NCBI GenBank assembly: GCA_907165065.1
Contig: OU015523.1
Coordinates: 27,574,202 to 27,638,201, forward strand
Reading direction: 5' to 3'
DNA: 64,000 nt
Source: Caprimulgus europaeus
Taxonomy: Eukaryota; Chordata; Aves; Caprimulgiformes; Caprimulgidae
Shown here: positions 61,980-64,000 of the stretch, one piece after another
Position numbering within the stretch: the stretch's first letter is position 1
How the letters are laid out: each line of letters begins with the position of its first letter
Made by a program: the position numbers and the translations under genes
The notes under the pieces: generated by a model
What the model saw: the letters and a program-made list of their open reading frames with translations, nothing else
Database searches by the model: none
What the model was told of the DNA's origin: nothing

Positions 61980-62370
61980 CACAGACACTAGTTTTTAATG
62001 ACTGCATCGTTAAGCGGCAGCGATCTCCATTTCATGCATGTTCATTAATCCGCAGCAGCGCTCCCTTTCCCATATGGCTTTGTTTCTGTACATACAGTCA
62101 GAGGGAGGCTGGGGGGGAGGGAGCAGGGAAAAGACAGGGGGTGTGTGGGAGGGTCGAGATCTTGATGATTTCATATCGTCATAGGCGATTGCTGGTGCCT
62201 TGCCAAAGCCGTCAAGCCGAACCATCTGGGTTTGGGAAGGTTCTGCACTTCCCAGGGCTGGGCTCCATATGGGCGGCGCGGCGGGCGTCCCTGCCCTCTC
62301 CTGGCCCGCTGTGAATCACGCTGATTGTTATTCAGGTGGGATGGCCCGGTCATGAACTGCACTAATCAAA
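61980..62370. promoter_or_regulatory. Candidate conserved enhancer element
   Basis: A unique segment with TAATCC (62046-62051), the E-boxes CATATG (62071-62076) and CAGGTG (62333-62338), ATTGTT (62324-62329) and several TAAT/ATGCAT cores, partly CpG-containing. It lies about 30 kb downstream of OLIG2. Enhancer function is inferred from motif density only. Confidence 0.3.
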
Positions 62371-63072
62371 AAACAAACTGCACCAAAACACTGAGGCTCA
62401 CACACTGGCTCGGGCCTCCCCCTGACCTCTGTTAACCAGCCACTTCCAATGGATGTAATGCAGGTTGTTCTTCTGGATTTTTGCACCTTCCACAGTTACC
62501 AGACATCTGTGTAAATCCCCACCCCCTCGTGTTGGGCATCAGGGTCAGTAATGTTCAACAATTCAACGTGGGAAGTCTCACTGAGGAAGTACCAGGCCAT
62601 AAATTTCCTCCAACAAGAGCCACCTATCAAGCTAAGCCTTGTTAAGAAGCTTCCCAGATATTAATCACAATAAAGGCCGCTGCTCCTGTACTGTTGTAGC
62701 GAGAGAATGAAACAGTCAGAGGCTGCAAAAAAAGGTTTCTCACTTCTTTACCCTTTAATATTGGAGCAGTTGTCATTTCACAGGCAACACCAGCATGCTG
62801 GTGACCAAACGCCCCTTCGCTTTAAGCTCATAACACCGTGAAAAGCCAGCACAACTCGCACCGCTGGACTCTGCTGTTTTCCACAGGGCAGTGGCCTCAT
62901 CTGCACCAGTGCACAACATAAAAAGTTCCCTCTGCACATTGTGGCTATGGAATCACATTAAAACAGCTTGTGATCGCACCCCAAAGCCAGTTTTATTTGC
63001 CAGGGGGGTTGCAGGCTGCCACTGCCCACCGCTGTATCCCAAGCACTGCAGTTACCGTGCCATCGGCTGCTC
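62371..63072. other. Non-coding flank
   Basis: Unique DNA; nothing supportable was seen. Confidence 0.5.
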
Positions 63073-63205
63073 TCTGTGTGTGTATTTGTACGTGTGTGTG
63101 TTTGTACGTGTGTGTGTTTGTGTGTGCATTTGTACATGTATGTGTTTGTGTGTGTGTGTTCGTGTGTATTTGCACATGTATATGTTTGTGTGCATGTGTG
63201 CATCT
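63073..63205. repeat. Degenerate TG / TTTGTACGTG repeat
   Basis: TG runs alternate with TTTGTACGTG- and TTTGTACATGTA-type units, giving an irregular longer period of roughly 20-30 bp. The C/V-rich and H/T-rich frames here are artefacts. Confidence 0.9.
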
Positions 63206-64000
63206 GCCAGCACGAGAGAGTTTTGCAAGTCTCAAGATGCTGCAGCTGAGGATGACATTTGAGGTTTACGCTGGAGCTGGCTCACCTCTAGAGTGGGGCT
63301 TTGCCCTTGCATTTGCAGTGACACCCAGGAAAGTGTGCCCCAGCATTTGCTGTATTTTTTTCCATTTCAGAATGCAAAAATGGGATAAAAAACCTTCATT
63401 ACAAGGCATCACACTGCTTTGGGAAAGTAACTTCTGATGGCTGGCTTCCTTTATTCTTAAATGAGAAGGTATATCAGGACTGGAGGAGCCCAATAAAATA
63501 TAGCAAAGCATTTAAGTGCTTGGAGACCTGTTTTGCTTTGGTTTTTTTATTATTTAAAAAATTATCAGTCTACTTTGAGGACTAGAGGACTGCTCAGAAG
63601 TATGCAGACTCCTGCCTGCCAGCTACGACTAAAGAAAAGACGTGGCTGGGGTGGGAGAGAATAGGGCAATGCGCAAGCGAAACTTGGTGTTTATCTGAAA
63701 AGAAATAAGCCTGGCCTAACTCTCTTCCAGATAAAGCCGTGGTCCTTCAAAGACCCACATGTGCGCTCTGCTTGTGTGGGGTGAACAGCCGGCCCATTGA
63801 TTTCAGAGGCACTGGGCACGCTGTGCAAAGTCAGAGCAGCCCCCGACCTTTGCAGAACTGTAGCCTAAAATGAATTTATGCCCTTTTAATGGAGATAAAG
63901 ACAGAAGGGGAGAACATAACTCAGGGAGACAGTTCTGCTCCGTCGTTCCCTCCTCGGTTAAGAGCAACTTTTTTCTCTCAGAAAAAAGCAATGAAAGCTT
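63206..64000. other. Non-coding flank to window end
   Basis: Unique sequence with no supportable gene, RNA or repeat. Confidence 0.5.

Overview
The window looks like bird nuclear DNA, most likely from a neoavian. The evidence is a set of CR1 LINE 3' ends, recognisable by their terminal ATTCTGTG/ATTCTATG-type octamers, and a solo ERVL-type long terminal repeat of a kind common in neoavian genomes. The gene structure (TATA-type promoter, GT-AG intron, polyadenylation signals) is eukaryotic. Nothing bacterial, plasmid or phage-like was seen.

There is one supportable protein-coding gene: OLIG2, on the + strand in the middle of the window. It encodes the bHLH transcription factor that specifies motor-neuron and oligodendrocyte progenitors. 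The sequence supports a compact structure: an inverted CCAAT box and a TATA-like element near 31.06 kb, a tiny noncoding exon 1 ending at 31143, a 188-bp GT-AG intron, and exon 2 carrying the whole 291-codon reading frame (31369-32244). A roughly 1.1-kb 3' UTR follows, with a proximal and two distal AATAAA signals. The gene lies in a wide GC/CpG-rich domain (about 28.0-36.2 kb), as expected for a Polycomb-type developmental regulator.

The rest is gene-poor flank. From 1 to 28 kb there is unique non-coding DNA with a 620-bp compound GGAAGAAA/GAAA/GATA microsatellite (3.75-4.38 kb), a candidate SOX/GLI-type element (9.6-10.9 kb), the solo LTR with a perfect 5-bp target duplication (17.69-18.31 kb), a candidate CTCF motif (23.99 kb) and two oppositely oriented CR1 fragments (24.9-25.8 kb). 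From 28.3 to 28.9 kb there is a pure-purine array that contains a 120-bp internal duplication, about 2 kb upstream of the OLIG2 promoter. From 36 to 64 kb there is again non-coding DNA with a 25-G run, a 41-bp x 3 minisatellite, TG and TTTC repeats, an isolated promoter-like CpG island at 50.0-50.4 kb, and three more CR1 fragments. Several AT-rich blocks dense in homeodomain, POU and SOX cores are proposed as candidate enhancers. That is motif-based inference only, because no alignment could be made.

No OLIG1-like bHLH was found in the 31.7 kb downstream of OLIG2, where mammals carry OLIG1 within some tens of kb. The long reading frames in the purine tracts and antisense to OLIG2 are composition artefacts.
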